A stretch of 64,000 bases of DNA from Tritonibacter aquimaris. GTDB lineage: Bacteria; Pseudomonadota; Alphaproteobacteria; Rhodobacterales; Rhodobacteraceae. This document shows positions 53,469 through 61,795 of this stretch, in pieces. Positions within the stretch are counted from its first letter, which is position 1. Every line of letters starts with the position of its first letter. The notes beneath the pieces are model-generated. The model had not been told where the DNA came from. It did no database searches and was given only the letters and a program-made list of their open reading frames with translations. Location: the NCBI RefSeq assembly GCF_009617595.1, contig NZ_WIXK01000009.1, positions 1 through 64,000 on the forward strand, written 5' to 3'. The translations under genes and the position numbers were made by a program.

Positions 53469-55289
53469 TCATTCCAGTTTGACCAACATCTGATCAACAG
53501 CTGCAGCCTTGCCAGCGCATTCCTTGAAAACCCTCGATTGACAAGTGGCGCAGATTGCGTCGTCGGCGTTGCGTACTGCAGCTGCAATTGCTTCGCCTTT
53601 GTGAGGAAACAGGTTCTGCTCGCCAAGCTCTTCGAGTACATGAAACCGGTCCAGAATCCGAATGACTTGCGGATTGGCAACAAGAATGAATGTGTCTTTG
53701 CCTTGTGCTCGGGACTTTCGGATTTCTTTCAGTAGAAAGGCCGCGCCGGATAGGTCAATCTTGCCGACACCAACCAGATTGATCAGACGGGTTCGGTGCT
53801 GACCGTTCAAGGGTTCCAGTCGTTGTAACTCCGCATCCACATGCTCTACCGAGGCAAAAAACAGTGGCCCATCAAGCCGTGTGGCCACGATCTGCGGGCA
53901 TTGGTCCAGTTCATAGGCATGTGCATTCATAAACACTCGTCTACCTTCAACAGTCGCTGGGGCGCCCACCGATACGATTGGATTAGAGCTGTTTCGCAGA
54001 AACACTGAGAACGAGACCAGAACACCTACGAGGATGGCGAAATCTAGCTCAGTCAGAATACCGGTGGCAAAGGTGGCGCTCAGAATGAATGTTTCACTGC
54101 GGCTGTCACGAAAGATGTGGTGGATTTCGACGAAATCGATTAACCGCCAGGCTACGTATATTATTAGCGCCGCCATCGCGGGTACCGGAACGAGATGAAC
54201 GAAGGGGGCCACTAAGAACAGTAGAACAGCTAGAAAACCAGCTGCGAAGATGGCAGAGAGGGGTGTCTTAGCGCCGCTATCCGCGTTCAGCCCGGATCTG
54301 GTGAACGATCCAGACCCCGCATAGGATTGAAAAAAAGAGCCGACCATGTTGCCCAAACCCTGGCCGATGATCTCTTGGTTCGAACTGTAGTCTTCACTCC
54401 GGCGCATGGCGAACCCTTTCCCGATGGAAATGGCTTCGAGCAATCCAACAAAGGCGAGGGCGGAGGCACTCGGCAGCAGGTCGCGCAAGACTCCCAGGTC
54501 CAATTGCGGTGCTTGAAACGAGGGCAGGACCGATGACAAGGGATCGAACATCGCTACACCTCGTTCCGGCGCGCCCACCAGAAAACCAACCACCGATCCA
54601 ACCGCCAGAGCGATGATATAAGCGGGCAGGCGCTTGTTGAAACGCAGCGTGATCAACAGCGCCGCCAGTGTGGTCGCCGAGATGGTGACCGCCGTCCAGT
54701 TGGTGTGTTCGGCTTGTTGCCAAACCCGGTATAGCCGTTCCAGAACGCCGCCGCCGCGTTCGGTTTCAACCCCCAGGACGCCGCCAAGCTGCGAGGCTGC
54801 GATCAGCAAAGCGGCGGCGGCGGTGAAGCCGGTGAGAACGGAATGGGAGATGAAGGAAATCAACCCGCCCAGCCTCAGCAGTCCGGCCGCAAATTGCAGT
54901 GCGCCGACCATCAGGGTTAGTGTGATTGCCAGGCTGGTGAACAGGGCTGTACCTGGCGAGGCGACCTCGGAAAGTGTTGCGAAAAGCACTGCTGATATCG
55001 CTGTGGTTGGGCCGGACACCATGATCATGGATGAGCCCCAGAACCCGGCGACGACGGTTACCACCATAGCGGTAAACAGGCCGTACTCCGGCGGCAGACC
55101 TGCGATGATGGCAAAGGCGACCCCTTGCGGCAGCACAATAGCCGCATTGGTTAATCCCGCTGCTGCATCGGCCCTGAGCGTTCCCTTTGTGATCTGCCCG
55201 AACCAAGGGCGGATCGGGGTCAGCTGGGAGCCGAGTTCCCTTAGTGCCTGCTTTGCTCCTGACTGCTTGCCCACTTTATGTGCCGCCAT
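53469..55289 (-). CDS. SulP-family anion permease with STAS domain
   Basis: The 606-residue protein starts at ATG 55289. It has the SulP membrane domain (about 25-440: LTNAAIVLPQGVAFAIIAGL, PPEYGLFTAMVVTVVAGFWG, ISIGKGFAMRRSEDYSSNQE) and a C-terminal STAS domain (about 465-570: PLFFASVEHVDAELQRL, LINLVGVGKIDLSGAAFLLK). A short Cys-rich tail (CATCQSRVFKEC) follows. SulP proteins carry sulfate, bicarbonate or organic anions. The start overlaps the end of the sulfatase gene by 14 bp, so transport of released sulfate, or export of it, is a reasonable inference. Confidence 0.92.
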   Translation of the reverse strand: MAAHKVGKQSGAKQALRELGSQLTPIRPWFGQITKGTLRADAAAGLTNAAIVLPQGVAFAIIAGLPPEYGLFTAMVVTVVAGFWGSSMIMVSGPTTAISAVLFATLSEVASPGTALFTSLAITLTLMVGALQFAAGLLRLGGLISFISHSVLTGFTAAAALLIAASQLGGVLGVETERGGGVLERLYRVWQQAEHTNWTAVTISATTLAALLITLRFNKRLPAYIIALAVGSVVGFLVGAPERGVAMFDPLSSVLPSFQAPQLDLGVLRDLLPSASALAFVGLLEAISIGKGFAMRRSEDYSSNQEIIGQGLGNMVGSFFQSYAGSGSFTRSGLNADSGAKTPLSAIFAAGFLAVLLFLVAPFVHLVPVPAMAALIIYVAWRLIDFVEIHHIFRDSRSETFILSATFATGILTELDFAILVGVLVSFSVFLRNSSNPIVSVGAPATVEGRRVFMNAHAYELDQCPQIVATRLDGPLFFASVEHVDAELQRLEPLNGQHRTRLINLVGVGKIDLSGAAFLLKEIRKSRAQGKDTFILVANPQVIRILDRFHVLEELGEQNLFPHKGEAIAAAVRNADDAICATCQSRVFKECAGKAAAVDQMLVKLE

Positions 55290-56889
55290 TTCTGACTTTC
55301 CAGTCCTCCAGTTCCTTCTCATCCCAGAACCCCAGATAGACGCCGTCTAGGGCTTCTTCCCGGCAGAGCTTTTCATCGATGGTCTGATCCGAGATCGTGA
55401 TGCGGTTGTGCTGGCGTCTGGACCAGTCGAACAACATGTCCCGCATGCGCGAGATCTGGTCGGCATGATCCGGAGAGTCGCCGAGATCGGTCAGCTCCTG
55501 TGGGTCGGTGTCGAGATCGTAGAGCATCGGGCGGTGCCCTTCGACACAGACCAATTTCCACCGTCCGTCGAATACCATTGTCAACATGCAGCTTTTTGCG
55601 TTGGGGCTGAGGTGACGTAGATGCGGGCGCGCGGAATAGTCGTACTCCGAAACCGCGAATTCGCGGATCTTGTGGTTGTGGCCATGCAGCGCGGGAAGCA
55701 GCGAGTACCCTTCGAGAATATGGTCGGGTACTTTTCCGCCCATGAAGTCCACGAAGGTCGGAACAAGGTCGATGGCTTCGGTAAGGCCGGTGTTGACCTG
55801 CCCGCGTGTACTATCTGCCGCCGAGCTCGGATCGACCACGATTAGCGGGACGCGTGCCGAGGCATCGTGGAACAGTTCTTTCTCGCCCAGCCAGTGATCG
55901 CCCAGATAGTCGCCATGATCCGATGTGAAAACGATCAGTGTTTCGTCCGCCTGACCGCTGTCCTCCAGGTATTTGACGATACGTCCGATCTGGTCGTCGA
56001 TTTGGGTAATGAGGCCCATATAAGCCGGAATAACAGCCTCACGCACGTCGTCGCGGCAGAAGGCTTGGCTGTAGCGGTGGCTATAATAGCCTGCAAGCAG
56101 CGGGTGAGGGTCTTCCCTTTCTGCGTCGCTCCGATTGACAGGGATGATGTCGTCCTTGCCGTACATGTCATGATAGGGAGCGGGGACGACATAGGGCCAA
56201 TGGGGTTTGATATAGGACAGATGCAAGCACCAGCTGTCCTCCTTTGCCTGCTCCATAAATTCGATCGCCCGAGTGGTGGTATACGGAGTCTCGGAGTCCT
56301 CTTCCGCTACCGCGGCCGGTTCGGAGGCGTGTTTCAACAGCCAACCCGACAGGATCTCACCATCGTCTCCACGCCCCGAATTGGCCCATTGGTGCCAGGG
56401 GTTGGGGCCGCCATAACCCAATTCCTTCAGGTGTTTGTTGTAATGTGAAGGCTGCTTCTTCGCTCCATCGGGAACAACACCGTCGTTGCGATCCCAAATT
56501 TCAAAACCGCATTCGGCCACCAGCGCACCGATCCCTTTCGATGCATCAATACCAAGCCGCTTCATCCCCTCGGCATCCGCCGTCATATGAGTTTTGCCGC
56601 AAAGCACAGTGCGAACCCCCAACGGGCGCAGATGATCGCTGATCGTCATCTCACCGACGCGCAAAGGATGCTCGTTCCAGAGCGCCCCGTGCGAGCGGGT
56701 ATAGCGCCCAGTATAGAAGCTCATGCGGCTTGGCCCGCAAATTGGGGATTGCACATAGGTCCGGTCAAATCGAACACCGCGCGCCGCCAGTGCATCAATG
56801 TTGGGGGTGCGGATGTGGGGGTGTCCTGTACAACCTAGGTAATCGTAACGAAGCTGGTCGCACATGATGAATAGGATTTTCTTGGGCAT
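55276..56889 (-). CDS. Sulfatase-family hydrolase (formylglycine type)
   Basis: The 537-residue protein has the sulfatase fold. Metal ligands are visible in FIMCDQLRYDYLG and VFTSDHGDYLGDHWLGEKEL. The maturation motif C-x-P-S-R occurs as CGPSR with Cys51 (SPICGPSRMSFYTGRYTRSH), so it should be converted to formylglycine. HLSYIKPHWPYV holds further active-site His and Lys. No signal peptide is seen, so it is probably cytoplasmic. Related enzymes include choline sulfatases, arylsulfatases and phosphonate monoester hydrolases. It is coupled to the SulP permease and lies beside a UspA gene on the same strand. Confidence 0.92.
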   Translation of the reverse strand: MPKKILFIMCDQLRYDYLGCTGHPHIRTPNIDALAARGVRFDRTYVQSPICGPSRMSFYTGRYTRSHGALWNEHPLRVGEMTISDHLRPLGVRTVLCGKTHMTADAEGMKRLGIDASKGIGALVAECGFEIWDRNDGVVPDGAKKQPSHYNKHLKELGYGGPNPWHQWANSGRGDDGEILSGWLLKHASEPAAVAEEDSETPYTTTRAIEFMEQAKEDSWCLHLSYIKPHWPYVVPAPYHDMYGKDDIIPVNRSDAEREDPHPLLAGYYSHRYSQAFCRDDVREAVIPAYMGLITQIDDQIGRIVKYLEDSGQADETLIVFTSDHGDYLGDHWLGEKELFHDASARVPLIVVDPSSAADSTRGQVNTGLTEAIDLVPTFVDFMGGKVPDHILEGYSLLPALHGHNHKIREFAVSEYDYSARPHLRHLSPNAKSCMLTMVFDGRWKLVCVEGHRPMLYDLDTDPQELTDLGDSPDHADQISRMRDMLFDWSRRQHNRITISDQTIDEKLCREEALDGVYLGFWDEKELEDWKVRNGGT

Positions 56890-56900
56890 AATGAACCTGT

Positions 56901-57359
56901 TTAGTGTGACATTAGGATCGCGACATTCAGTGTCTGTGCCAACTTATGCGTTACCCCACCCATCAGATCTTCGGACCAGAGTGAGTATACATAAGCGCCC
57001 ATGACCAACGGCGCGGCATGCACTTCCTGGCAAAGTTGAAGCAAGCTTGCTGCTGTCGAAACGGCAGGTTGAACAATGCGGTGCTCTATATTAAGGCCAT
57101 AGCGACCGAAAACCGCTTCCAAATTGTCCGCGCCAGTCGTCGCCCTTCCACGGGTTCGCGCTTCATCAATCGTAGCAAAAATCACCCGCTTGCTGCGCTT
57201 CAGGATTGGCATCGCGTCGAAGACAGCACGTGCGGCGCGGCGCCCGCCGTCCAAAGCGACAACAGCGGTCCCTGCATTGGCATTGGCCATGTCAAATTTG
57301 CGCGCAGACCGAGAGCCTGGTCCACCGTTATACGCGACTAGAACGTTCCTGAAGGTCAT
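56901..57359 (-). CDS. UspA-family universal stress protein, apparently internally shortened
   Basis: The 152-residue protein starts at ATG 57359. The first ~20 residues (MTFRNVLVAYNGGPGSRSA) are a typical Usp start, yet about residue 30 a second Usp start-like strand follows (GTAVVALDGGRRAARAVFDA), and the rest (LVMGAYVYSLWSEDLMGGVT, ending AILMSH) matches the second domain of tandem Usps of about 280 residues. An in-frame deletion of the first domain is the simplest reading. It is 11 bp ahead of the sulfatase gene and divergent from a MarR gene. Confidence 0.83.
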   Translation of the reverse strand: MTFRNVLVAYNGGPGSRSARKFDMANANAGTAVVALDGGRRAARAVFDAMPILKRSKRVIFATIDEARTRGRATTGADNLEAVFGRYGLNIEHRIVQPAVSTAASLLQLCQEVHAAPLVMGAYVYSLWSEDLMGGVTHKLAQTLNVAILMSH

Positions 57360-57421
57360 TTTCACTCCTCTCTCAGTGGGAAACGCCCCAGAGGCACCTT
57401 TTCGCCGCTCGAAGCATTTCC

Positions 57422-57433
57422 ATGACATGTCAT
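57422..57433. promoter_or_regulatory. Perfect 12-bp palindrome in the uspA-marR divergent promoter
   Basis: ATGACATGTCAT at 57422-57433 is a perfect dyad in the 132-bp gap between the uspA-like and MarR genes, followed by an AT-rich stretch (ATATGTATTGTATGC). MarR proteins bind such short dyads between divergent genes. It is a candidate operator for the MarR regulator. Confidence 0.5.
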
Positions 57434-57491
57434 AGATATGTATTGTATGCAAAACAAGGTTTGTTTAGTGAAGCGAAGGGAGGATTCGGCG

Positions 57492-58040
57492 ATGCTGTTG
57501 AACGGACGGCTAAAGGGCATGGAGCTTAGTCAAGTTCCGCATGGTGCCAGCGTTTTGGCAGTGGCGGTTTTCCGACTTTCCCGGTTCCTGAAATCCCAGG
57601 TCATGAGAACTGTTTCGGATGCAGGTGACATTGGGTTGGTCTCCTGGCGTATCCTGATGGGCTTGTCGCTGGTTGATACCGCCACGCAGCGCGAATTGGT
57701 CGACTTCACGCGCATGGAACAGGCGCAGCTAAGTCGCGCTTTGAAAGATATGTGCGATCAGGGGCTAATAGATTCTAAACCATCCGAGACGGACCGGCGT
57801 GCCAGACTGTTCTTTCTAACCGAAGAAGGGCGCGCCACACATCAAACACTCTTGCCAGTGGTCACAAGAATAACCGATGCAATCGACGCAGCGCTATCGC
57901 CGGAGGAGCGTTTCCAGTTCCTCGAAATGTGCTCCCGCATCGAGCGGGCCGCTAGCTCCGCGGTTACGGAGTTGCCAGATGCCGGTCAAATCAATCTCAA
58001 CCCAGATTCTGAAAGCTCTCCCGAGGAGGTAAGAACATGA
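57492..58040 (+). CDS. MarR-family transcriptional regulator
   Basis: ATG 57492 follows a GGGAGG site and gives 182 residues; earlier in-frame starts exist at 57438 and 57447. The winged helix is seen in LVDFTRMEQAQLSRALKDMC and GLIDSKPSETDRRARLFFLT with the wing DRRAR. The stop overlaps the TctC start (ATGA), so regulator and transporter are co-translated. It is divergent from uspA-sulfatase-SulP. MarR regulators of catabolic genes usually respond to aromatic ligands. Confidence 0.92.
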   Translation: MLLNGRLKGMELSQVPHGASVLAVAVFRLSRFLKSQVMRTVSDAGDIGLVSWRILMGLSLVDTATQRELVDFTRMEQAQLSRALKDMCDQGLIDSKPSETDRRARLFFLTEEGRATHQTLLPVVTRITDAIDAALSPEERFQFLEMCSRIERAASSAVTELPDAGQINLNPDSESSPEEVRT

Positions 58041-58984
58041 AGCTCAAATCGATACTTTCTGGTGTCATCGCTGGCGCCGTCATCGCAATTGCGGGCGCAG
58101 CGAATGCAGCCGACTGGAAGCCCAGTGGCACATTGAAGCTGCAGATCGGTTTCGGTGCAGGCGGTTCGACCGACACTATGGGCCGCGTGATTGCTAAAGT
58201 TATGAAAGAACAGACCGGTTGGAACATCATCGCAGAAAACAAGACCGGCGGTGGTGGCGTTGCTCTGTTCACCGGCATCTCCAAGATGCCACCGCGTGGC
58301 AATGTCATTGGCATGGGCGTCAATATGCCAATCATGATCAACCTGGTGGCGCGTGGAGACAAACTGCCGTTCAATCTGGATAGCTTCGACTATCTGGGAA
58401 CCGTGGCGCGCGCCCAGCTAGCGTTGATCGCTCGCGCTGATGCGCCCTTCAACACGCTTCAGGAAATGGTCGACTATTCCAAGGCAAACGACGGTTTGCC
58501 GATTGGCTTTGGCGCCGGTCCGCAGAAGCTGTTGTTGGAAGTGGTCAACCGGGAAACTGATGCAGGGTTCCGTTTTGTCTCGACCAAAGGTGAGGCCGAG
58601 ACGCAGAAGCTACTGCTGGGTGGTCAGGTGTTGGCCGGGTTTTCAGCGGGCACGCATTTAAAGTATCTGCAATCTGGTGATTTCAAAATGATCGCCAGCG
58701 CCAACGACGCGCGTCACAGCTATGCACCCGATACCGAGACTTTCCGTGAGGCCGGTTTCGACGCCTATGTCGATCCGTTTTTCTACTTTGCGACGACAGC
58801 AGGCACCGATCCCGAGGCACTGGCCGCTCTGACCGAGGCCCTTGAGAATGCGATTGCCTCGGATGAGGTTGCCGAAGTCGCGCAGAATGCGGCAACCACA
58901 GACACGCTGAACCTCGGCCCGGACGGAACCAAGCAAATGCTGGTTGATGGCGTCGAGAACGTCAAAGTCCTGTTCGCAAAGTAA
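58037..58984 (+). CDS. TTT-family substrate-binding protein (TctC/Bug)
   Basis: The 315-residue precursor has a signal peptide (about 1-24, ending GAANAAD), then GTLKLQIGFGAGGSTDTMGR, the Bug-family ligand loop, and ENKTGGGGVALFTGISKM. The fold and length fit TctC-type receptors of tripartite tricarboxylate transporters. It is the first transporter gene of tctCBA and directly follows marR. Ligands of the family include carboxylates and aromatic acids; the specific one is unknown. Confidence 0.92.
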   Translation: MKLKSILSGVIAGAVIAIAGAANAADWKPSGTLKLQIGFGAGGSTDTMGRVIAKVMKEQTGWNIIAENKTGGGGVALFTGISKMPPRGNVIGMGVNMPIMINLVARGDKLPFNLDSFDYLGTVARAQLALIARADAPFNTLQEMVDYSKANDGLPIGFGAGPQKLLLEVVNRETDAGFRFVSTKGEAETQKLLLGGQVLAGFSAGTHLKYLQSGDFKMIASANDARHSYAPDTETFREAGFDAYVDPFFYFATTAGTDPEALAALTEALENAIASDEVAEVAQNAATTDTLNLGPDGTKQMLVDGVENVKVLFAK

Positions 58985-59040
58985 CAAAGGTGCGCCCGCC
59001 GAATTGAACCGCGGGCGCATGAATTTCCAGGGAGGGTATC

Positions 59041-59469
59041 ATGCCACTATCTGCGGATCGTGTGACCGGTGGTTTCTTTTTGTTCTTTGGGCTCGCGCTC
59101 TACTTCGTTGTCATCCCGACCTATGTCGAGACTATTGAAGACAGCAGTTGGGTTCGGCCTGGGACAATCCCGAACGCCATTGCCGTCGTCCTGTCCGTCT
59201 GTGGCGCTCTGTTGATTTTGAAGCCCACGGCGCATCGCGTGCAAGGACAGCGTGAATTCCTTTTTGCCGGTCTGTATTTCTTGTTGCTGGCCGCCGGATT
59301 GCTGCTGATGTCCTACGTCGGTTTTGTTTACGCCGCGCCCGTCATAGCGCTGGTGATCATGCTGATGATCGGCGAGCGCCGCCGGCTCTGGCTGGGTGTC
59401 GGTGTCGTCGCTTTACCCGCGGCTATTTGGCTCCTCGTTGTGCAGGTATTGGAGCGGGCTCTGCCCTGA
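59041..59469 (+). CDS. TTT-family small membrane subunit (TctB)
   Basis: The 142-residue protein has four membrane helices (for example FFLFFGLALYFVVIPTYV and LLLAAGLLLMSYVGFVYAAP). It lies 56 bp behind TctC and 10 bp ahead of TctA, which fixes its role as the small membrane subunit. Sequence conservation in TctB is low, so context carries much of the call. A GGAGG site precedes ATG 59041. Confidence 0.88.
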   Translation: MPLSADRVTGGFFLFFGLALYFVVIPTYVETIEDSSWVRPGTIPNAIAVVLSVCGALLILKPTAHRVQGQREFLFAGLYFLLLAAGLLLMSYVGFVYAAPVIALVIMLMIGERRRLWLGVGVVALPAAIWLLVVQVLERALP

Positions 59470-59479
59470 AGGAAGAAGA

Positions 59480-61000
59480 ATGGTTGACTTTGCTACAATC
59501 CTCGCCGGGTTCGGAGACGCCTTTACGCTCTGGAACCTTGCGTTCGTTCTGTTCGGTGTCGTTGTCGGGCAATTCGTCGGCGCTGTTCCTGGTATCGGTC
59601 CGGTCATGGCGATGGCAATTGCCATACCTTTCACATTCGGGTTGGACCCGTTACCTGCAATCGCCTTTCTGGTTGGCGTGAACAAGGGCGGGCTGGTTGG
59701 CGGCGCAGTGCCTGCTGTATTGATGAACACGCCCGGAACTCCGGACGCCGCGGCCACGGCGATGGACGGCTATCCGCTGGCGCGTGATGGCAAGCCACTC
59801 AAAGCCACCAAGATGGCGCTGTTCTCGTCCGTCACCGGTGACACGTTTAGCGACATCGTTCTGATCACCGTTTCAGCCCCCTTGGCTATTCTGGCGTTGC
59901 GGATGGGACCCGTCGAAATCTTCGCGCTGATGATCTTCGCCTTTGCCGTCCTTTCCGGTTTGATCGGCAATTCGTTGGTCAAGGGCGTGATTGCCGCTGC
60001 CCTTGGTCTGTTTTGCGCGATGATTGGCAGTGACCCTGAAAACTACACACCCCGTCTGCTGTTTGGTTATTGGGAGTTGTTCGACGGGCTACCATTGGCC
60101 TCGGTGGCAATTGGTATGCTGGCGATCTCCGAAATTCTCCGACGCCTATCGCAAATTCAGGGCGAGATGAAAGGCGCGATTGAAGTCAAAGACACTGGCA
60201 ATCCTGATGACCGCCGTGTGACCTGGGCGGAATACTGGGCCTGTCGGTTTACCATGCTGCGTGGCGCGGTGATTGGCACAATACTGGGTGCGCTGCCGGG
60301 CATCGGGTCAACGGCGGCGGCCTTCATGTCTTATGCCATGGCCAAAAGCACCTCGAAAGACCCGGGCAGTTTCGGCAAAGGCAATTTGCAGGGCATTGCG
60401 GCGGCGGAATCTGCCAACTCGGCGGTTGTCGGCTCGAACCTGATTCCGCTACTAACCCTGGGCATTCCGGGCAGCGTGGGTGCCGCGCTGATTATCAGTG
60501 CGTTCATGATCCACGGCATACAACCCGGCCCGCTCCTGTTTCAGGATCAGGGGCGCCTGATCTATGGGCTGTTCGGTGCGATGATCATGGCCAATTTCCT
60601 GAACCTCTGGGTCGGTCAGGCCGGATTGCGGTTCTGGGCCAAAGTGGTCTCGGCCCCGGAATCGATCATCTTCGCTTCCGCTTTGCTCTTGTGCATCGTC
60701 GGTGTTTCGATGGCGACAGGCGGTCTCTTCGGTGTTGCGGTCATGCTGATTTTTGCGGGCATCGGTTACCTGATGACCAGCTTCGGCTATTCTGTTGTAA
60801 TCTTCATTATCGCCTTTTTCCTCGGCCCGAGGTTTGAGATTTCACTCTCCCAAAGCCTTGCACTGATGGATGGTGACTGGACGCGGGTGGTCAATTACCC
60901 GATTGCCCTGGTGTTGCTGGTGCTGGCGGTCGCGGCGGCGCTCTGGTTTCTGGCAAGCAATTCGGGCGACGAAAGCCAACCGGCAAGCGTTGAGGATTGA
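59480..61000 (+). CDS. TTT-family large membrane subunit (TctA)
   Basis: The 506-residue protein starts at ATG 59480 after GGAAGAAGA. It has about twelve helices and the TctA signatures: GIGPVMAMAIAIPFTFGLDP, VLMNTPGTPDAAATAMDGYP, GALPGIGSTAAAFMSYAMAK and LLTLGIPGSVGAALIISAFM. With TctB and TctC it forms a complete secondary importer. Five bases after its stop begins a pseudogene of an alpha-hydroxyacid oxidase, the likely former partner enzyme. Confidence 0.94.
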   Translation: MVDFATILAGFGDAFTLWNLAFVLFGVVVGQFVGAVPGIGPVMAMAIAIPFTFGLDPLPAIAFLVGVNKGGLVGGAVPAVLMNTPGTPDAAATAMDGYPLARDGKPLKATKMALFSSVTGDTFSDIVLITVSAPLAILALRMGPVEIFALMIFAFAVLSGLIGNSLVKGVIAAALGLFCAMIGSDPENYTPRLLFGYWELFDGLPLASVAIGMLAISEILRRLSQIQGEMKGAIEVKDTGNPDDRRVTWAEYWACRFTMLRGAVIGTILGALPGIGSTAAAFMSYAMAKSTSKDPGSFGKGNLQGIAAAESANSAVVGSNLIPLLTLGIPGSVGAALIISAFMIHGIQPGPLLFQDQGRLIYGLFGAMIMANFLNLWVGQAGLRFWAKVVSAPESIIFASALLLCIVGVSMATGGLFGVAVMLIFAGIGYLMTSFGYSVVIFIIAFFLGPRFEISLSQSLALMDGDWTRVVNYPIALVLLVLAVAAALWFLASNSGDESQPASVED

Positions 61001-61004
61001 GGCG

Positions 61005-61737
61005 GTGAGCCGATGGAGACAAGCGCCTCTTAGCAAATACCCCACCGTTGCCGACCTTTCCAATCGGGCGAAGAAGCGTATTCTATTTTTTGCCTGGTAG
61101 TATCTGGTTAGCGGCACCGGGACGGAGCGTTTGGTCGACGCCAATCGGCAGGCTCTGGACACGGTCACTTTGGGCCCAAGTTTTTGCCATGGAACTTTCG
61201 AGCCCTTGCTTGAAACCGAGCTTTGCGGCCAACGGTTTTCCGTCCCATTTGGCATGCCCCCAGTGGGCATGTCAGGGTTGATGTAGCCAGGAGCGGGCAC
61301 TGGCTGGTGCAGCAAAGGAACACAGCTTTTCCTACGCCCTGAGCATGGTCGTCAAGGGCATCCAAGACCCCGAAGACGCCAATCACTCCGTTGAACTTGG
61401 CGCTGAAGGGATCGTGGTCTCCAACCACGGCAGGTGACCGTTCGACGGAGGGCCGGCGTCTATCATGCTGCTGCCGCCGATCCGCGACCGCGTCGGAACG
61501 CGTGCTAAGATCCTTATTGACGGCGGCATCCGCGGAAGTTTGGACATAGTTCGGGCGCTGGCATTCGGTGCTGAATTCTGCTTTTTGGGTCGCCCTTTCC
61601 TGTAAAGTGTCGCCGTTCTTGGACATTTTGGCGCATACCACACCTAGCAAATTCTAAAGGAAGACCTGCGAAACGACATGATCCAATTGGGCGCAAATAG
61701 CGTCAAAGAGCGCCGAGAGAACTCACGGGACAATTGA
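61005..61737 (+). pseudogene. FMN-dependent alpha-hydroxyacid oxidase, broken by stops, frameshift and deletion
   Basis: From GTG 61005 the frame reads LSKYPTVADLSNRAKKRILF and FAW, TAG (61098), [37 protein letters not shown] (61284). After a frameshift near 61310 the C-terminal half follows: [32 protein letters not shown] (61435), ILIDGGIRGSLDIVRALAFG, FCFLGRPFL, TAA (61603) and MIQLGANSVKERRENSRDN to TGA at 61737. About 120 codons between the halves are missing. The intact enzyme would oxidise lactate, mandelate or a similar acid. Catalytic SNHG is still readable. Confidence 0.9.
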
Positions 61738-61795
61738 AAAACTAATTGTCGCAAGGCTCTTCTTGAGAGGCCTGCCTTCCGACTTACCCTAAGCC

